NCBI RefSeq assembly: GCF_018141005.1
Contig: NZ_CP046582.1
Span: forward strand, 3,596,001 to 3,660,000
Length of the DNA: 64,000 nt
Direction: 5' to 3'
DNA from: Erwinia sp. E602
Lineage (GTDB): Bacteria > Pseudomonadota > Gammaproteobacteria > Enterobacterales > Enterobacteriaceae
The notes below the pieces were generated by a model. It saw only the letters and a program-made list of their open reading frames with translations, was not told the origin of the DNA and did no database searches. Positions 61,321-64,000 of the stretch are shown here, one piece after another (the first letter of the stretch is position 1; every line of letters begins with the position of its first letter). The position numbers were made by a program, and so were the translations under genes.

Positions 61321-62067
61321 CTAAGGCATAACGTCGCCGGAATTCGGCCCCAGCGTCTGGCCGGCAAACAGGTTGCCGCCCGGCTCGCTGGCCAGCAGCA
61401 GCGCCACCGGCGCAACCTCCTCCGCCAGGCCAAAGCGGCCGAGCGGCAGTTCAGCGGCTTTGGCCCGCTGCCACTGCGGATTGAGGCCGTCGATCAACGG
61501 CGTGGCGACAGGGCCTGGGGCGATGGCGTTGACCAGCACGTTGTCGGCCGAGACCTCCAGCGCCAGTGATTTGGTAAAGCCGATCACCCCGGCCTTGGCA
61601 GCGGCGTAGTGGCAGAGTTCTGCCCCACCCTTGATACCCAGCTGTGAGGCAATATTGATAATGCGCCCCCAGCGCTGCTGGCGCATCAGCGGCAGCGCCC
61701 GCTGCGAAGCGAGAAACACGCTGCGCAGATCCACCGCCAGCATCTGATCCCACATCGCCAGCGTAATCTCCTCGCAGCGCGCCTGGCTGAGCATGCCGGC
61801 ATTGTTGACCAGCACGTCGATACCGCCGAAGCGCGCGACGCAGGCGTCCACGCCGGCCCGTGCGCCCGCCACCTCAGCCACGTCAGCGACCACGCCGTAA
61901 CACTCCGCGCCCTGCTCACGGCAGGCGCTAACCTGCCGTTGCAGCGTCTCTGCGTTGCGATCGCTTAACAGCAGCCGCGCCCCTTCACGGGCAAACAGCA
62001 GCGCAATCGCCGCGCCGATGCCGCTGCCCGCTCCGCTGATCGCTACCCGTTTTTGCTCTAACTGCAT
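61321..62067 (-). CDS. Short-chain dehydrogenase/reductase
   Basis: 248 residues, classical SDR with complete motifs: VAISGAGSGIGAAIALLFAR (nucleotide loop), NNAGML, the catalytic Ser in NIASQLGIKGGAELCHYAAA with YxxxK in YAAAKAGVIGF, and IAPGPVATPLIDG. GGGAGGTCATCATG gives a strong start. It lies 10 bp from the CxxC protein gene and 10 bp from a second SDR. The tandem suggests two successive redox steps on an alcohol/ketone substrate. Confidence 0.9.
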   Translation of the reverse strand: MQLEQKRVAISGAGSGIGAAIALLFAREGARLLLSDRNAETLQRQVSACREQGAECYGVVADVAEVAGARAGVDACVARFGGIDVLVNNAGMLSQARCEEITLAMWDQMLAVDLRSVFLASQRALPLMRQQRWGRIINIASQLGIKGGAELCHYAAAKAGVIGFTKSLALEVSADNVLVNAIAPGPVATPLIDGLNPQWQRAKAAELPLGRFGLAEEVAPVALLLASEPGGNLFAGQTLGPNSGDVMP

Positions 62068-62077
62068 GATGACCTCC

Positions 62078-62854
62078 CTAATCCGGCCAGCGTACCGTCA
62101 GGCCGCCGTCGATGACCAGGCTTTGCCCGGTGAGATAACTGCTCTGCGGACTGGTGAGGAAGCTAATCACCTCCGCCACTTCTTCAGCCCGCCCAACCCG
62201 CCCGAGCGGGATTGCCCGTGCGGCTTTGGCCAGTCCTTCCGGCCCCAGCGAGTTATGTTTATCCAGCGACTGCGGCGTTTCGATCAGGCCAGGGATCACC
62301 GCGTTACAGCGCACGCCACGCGCCGCCAGCTCCACCGCCAGCGAACGGCACAGGCCGGGGATCGCCGCTTTGGCCGCGGCGTAATGCGCGTGATCCTGCC
62401 AGCCGTAAACGCCACCGGCGATGGAGGAGACCGCCACCAGGCTGGCCCCCTCCGTCAGGTGCGGTGCAGCGGCGCGGAAGCAGCGCATGACGCCGCTGAG
62501 ATCGACGTTCAGCATCTCGTCCCAGCGCGCGTCGCTCATCTCCGCAATCGGCGCGCGGCGCAGTACCCCGGCGTTGGCCACCACGTAATCCAGCCGGCCG
62601 TAATGAGCCAGCCCGGCGCTGACCCACTGCTCCACCGATGCCGTGTTCGCCACGTCGAGCGGCAGCCACAGCGCGTCACCGCCTGCGGCTTCAACCTCTG
62701 CCGCCGCCTGCTGCGGGTCGTGCGGGTCGGCCGGGTAGTAACCGGCGACCACCCGTACGCCACGCCGGGCGTAGACCGTTGCCAGCGCCAGGCCAATACC
62801 GCTGGCCGCGCCGCTAATCAGCGCCACCGGGGCGCTGGTTGAACCGTTATTCAT
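62078..62854 (-). CDS. Short-chain dehydrogenase/reductase
   Basis: 258 residues from ATG 62854 (AAGGAGC upstream). SDR motifs: ALISGAASGIGLALATVYAR, VVANAGVLRRAP (NAG), SSIAGGVYGWQDHAHYAAAK with catalytic Ser, Tyr and Lys, and GYYPADP after strand 2, an Asp/Tyr pattern that leaves NAD/NADP choice open. Start overlaps the MFS stop by 8 bp. Member of the 64-58.8 kb operon; distinct from its neighbour, about a paralogue-level resemblance. Confidence 0.9.
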   Translation of the reverse strand: MNNGSTSAPVALISGAASGIGLALATVYARRGVRVVAGYYPADPHDPQQAAAEVEAAGGDALWLPLDVANTASVEQWVSAGLAHYGRLDYVVANAGVLRRAPIAEMSDARWDEMLNVDLSGVMRCFRAAAPHLTEGASLVAVSSIAGGVYGWQDHAHYAAAKAAIPGLCRSLAVELAARGVRCNAVIPGLIETPQSLDKHNSLGPEGLAKAARAIPLGRVGRAEEVAEVISFLTSPQSSYLTGQSLVIDGGLTVRWPD

Positions 62855-64000
62855 GAGGAGCTCCTTGCAGTTGGGCATTAACCGGCGGCGTCACCGCGGC
62901 GGTGGTTTGCGGTAGCTGGCGCGCCAGCAGGATCACCATCCCGGAGATAAAGCACGGCAGCGCGCCGAACCACAGCGCCGCGTCCTGCCAGTTGCCGCCT
63001 TTGCTCAGAATGGTGGTGGTGCCGATGCCGGCAATGATCGCGCCGACCGGACCCATCGCGCCAATCAGCGAACCGGCGGTGGCGCGGATGGCGGTCGGGA
63101 AGCTTTCGCTGATAAACAGCAGCGCCGCCGCGTACGGGCCAATCAGGAAGAACAGGCCGAGGCTGTAGAGCACCACAATGGTGGCAAAGTTGTCCGGGCA
63201 GAACAGCATGCCGGTAAAGGCTACGCCGCCGAGCATCCAGCCGACCGCAATAGTGTTGCGGCGGCCAATACGGTCGCCCAGCCAGCCGTGCGCCAGGTAG
63301 CCACAGTAGCCGACCAGGTTAGACATGATCAGGATCAGCAGCGAGTTGTTGAACGAGATGGCGTGGGTTTTGGTGATCACCGTGGTGCCCAGCACGCTGA
63401 AGATCTGAATTGCAAACCAGTTGAGGAGCACCGCACCGCCGAGTACCAGCGTGGCGCGCAGCGCAGGCCCGCGGAACGCGGCCGCCAGGCCAGCGCTTTT
63501 ATGCTCGTCATACTCCACCGCATAATCGCTGGCCACCTGACGGGCGTCGTTCTCGTTACCGGCTTCACGCAGCTGGCGAATATGCCGGTGCACCTCGAAC
63601 TGCGGCGTCTCTTTCAGCTTCAGCGCCAGAAAGGCAATCACCAGCGACGGCAGCGCGGCAAAAACAAAGCTGCCCTGCCAGCCGATCAGCGGCATCAGGA
63701 CCGCAGTCAGCGCCGAGGCCACCAGCGCCCCCACCGGCCAGCCGCCCTGCACCAGACTGTAGATAAAGCCTTTACGCTTGTTGAGCTTCGGATCGTCCAG
63801 CGCGGTATACAGCTCGGACAGGTAGGTGGCGTTGACGGTCTGCTCGGCATAGCCGAGGCCGGCCACTGAACGAATGGCGGTCAGCGCGCCTTTGCCCCAG
63901 GCACCGCCGACGGCTGTCAGCAGCGAACAGAGCGCCGCGCCGCCCACGGTGATCACAATGCCCATCCGTCGGCCAAGCCGGTCAACCAGCGGACCCACGG
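62847..64000 (-). CDS. MFS transporter (5' end outside window)
   Basis: At least 384 residues; the frame is open to the right edge. Metabolite:H+ symporter-like features: VDRLGRRMGIVITVGGAALC (motif A), RSVAGLGYAEQTVNATYLSE, GDRIGRRNTIAVGWMLGGVA in the second half, SESFPTAIRATAGSLIGAMG. Probably imports the substrate of the two SDRs. The intracellular loop (HRHIRQLREAGNENDARQVA) is long. The first gene seen of the overlapping minus-strand operon. Confidence 0.88.
   Translation of the reverse strand, partial: VGPLVDRLGRRMGIVITVGGAALCSLLTAVGGAWGKGALTAIRSVAGLGYAEQTVNATYLSELYTALDDPKLNKRKGFIYSLVQGGWPVGALVASALTAVLMPLIGWQGSFVFAALPSLVIAFLALKLKETPQFEVHRHIRQLREAGNENDARQVASDYAVEYDEHKSAGLAAAFRGPALRATLVLGGAVLLNWFAIQIFSVLGTTVITKTHAISFNNSLLILIMSNLVGYCGYLAHGWLGDRIGRRNTIAVGWMLGGVAFTGMLFCPDNFATIVVLYSLGLFFLIGPYAAALLFISESFPTAIRATAGSLIGAMGPVGAIIAGIGTTTILSKGGNWQDAALWFGALPCFISGMVILLARQLPQTTAAVTPPVNAQLQGAPHE

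Overview
The window looks like a chromosomal segment of an enterobacterium, most likely from the Erwiniaceae (Erwinia/Pantoea group). The coding density and third-position G+C are high. The segment carries the enterobacterial core blocks argU-folD-ybcJ, cysS-ppiB-lpxH-purE-purK and ybbP-ybbA-tesA-ybbO-cnoX-qmcA-ybbJ, whose proteins read like close relatives of the E. coli ones. Between these blocks lie accessory regions for urea and sucrose use, efflux, small biosynthesis and prophage decay. The family assignment is inference from gene content; no database search was possible.

Layout. 1-0.6 kb: 3' end of xylB. 0.9-4.6 kb: a compact, AT-richer minus-strand cassette of four genes (PLP-dependent synthase, phosphoribosyltransferase, DMT exporter, ATP-grasp ligase). 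It looks like a small, horizontally acquired amino-acid or nucleoside antimetabolite pathway and is my best candidate for an undescribed system. 4.9-7.1 kb: a permease remnant and a flagellin gene with a good sigma-28 promoter. 7.2-19.0 kb: a sigma-54-driven urea operon: allophanate hydrolase, urea carboxylase, a GntR regulator and UrtABCDE. Urea is imported, carboxylated with ATP and biotin to allophanate, and hydrolysed to ammonia and CO2 without urease. 19.1-22.1 kb: a patch of remnants (helicase, DUF1593), two tail-anchored coiled-coil paralogues with hendecad repeats, and a HicAB pair. 22.2-24.5 kb: AraC regulator with divergent MFS exporter. 24.7-29.1 kb: a DUF3142 protein with a large secreted partner, a repeat-containing winged-helix regulator and an orphan type II secretion pilotin. 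29.3-34.9 kb: a sucrose operon (porin, GH32 hydrolase, permease) with divergent LacI regulator and paired operators. 35-40 kb: MarR/EamA pair, a 29-residue membrane protein, transaldolase-like Fsa, a pseudouridine synthase and an NlpC/P60 hydrolase. 40.5-41.8 kb: a broken cytochrome b561 gene and P2-like prophage debris ending at tRNA-Arg(TCT). 42-58.7 kb: mostly conserved core genes, interrupted by an MFS transporter preceded by 17 copies of a 5-bp repeat, an AAA ATPase and a DUF29 protein. 58.8-64 kb: a tightly overlapping minus-strand operon (MFS, two SDR dehydrogenases, a 100-residue CxxC protein, a CobW-type GTPase and a substrate-binding-like protein without signal peptide), whose combined purpose I do not recognise.

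Regulation visible in the DNA includes a sigma-28 promoter, a sigma-54 promoter with NtrC-like sites, LacI, MarR, PurR and CRP-type operators, and several hairpin terminators. Simple-sequence repeats with 5-, 6-, 7- and 9-bp units occur at four places.
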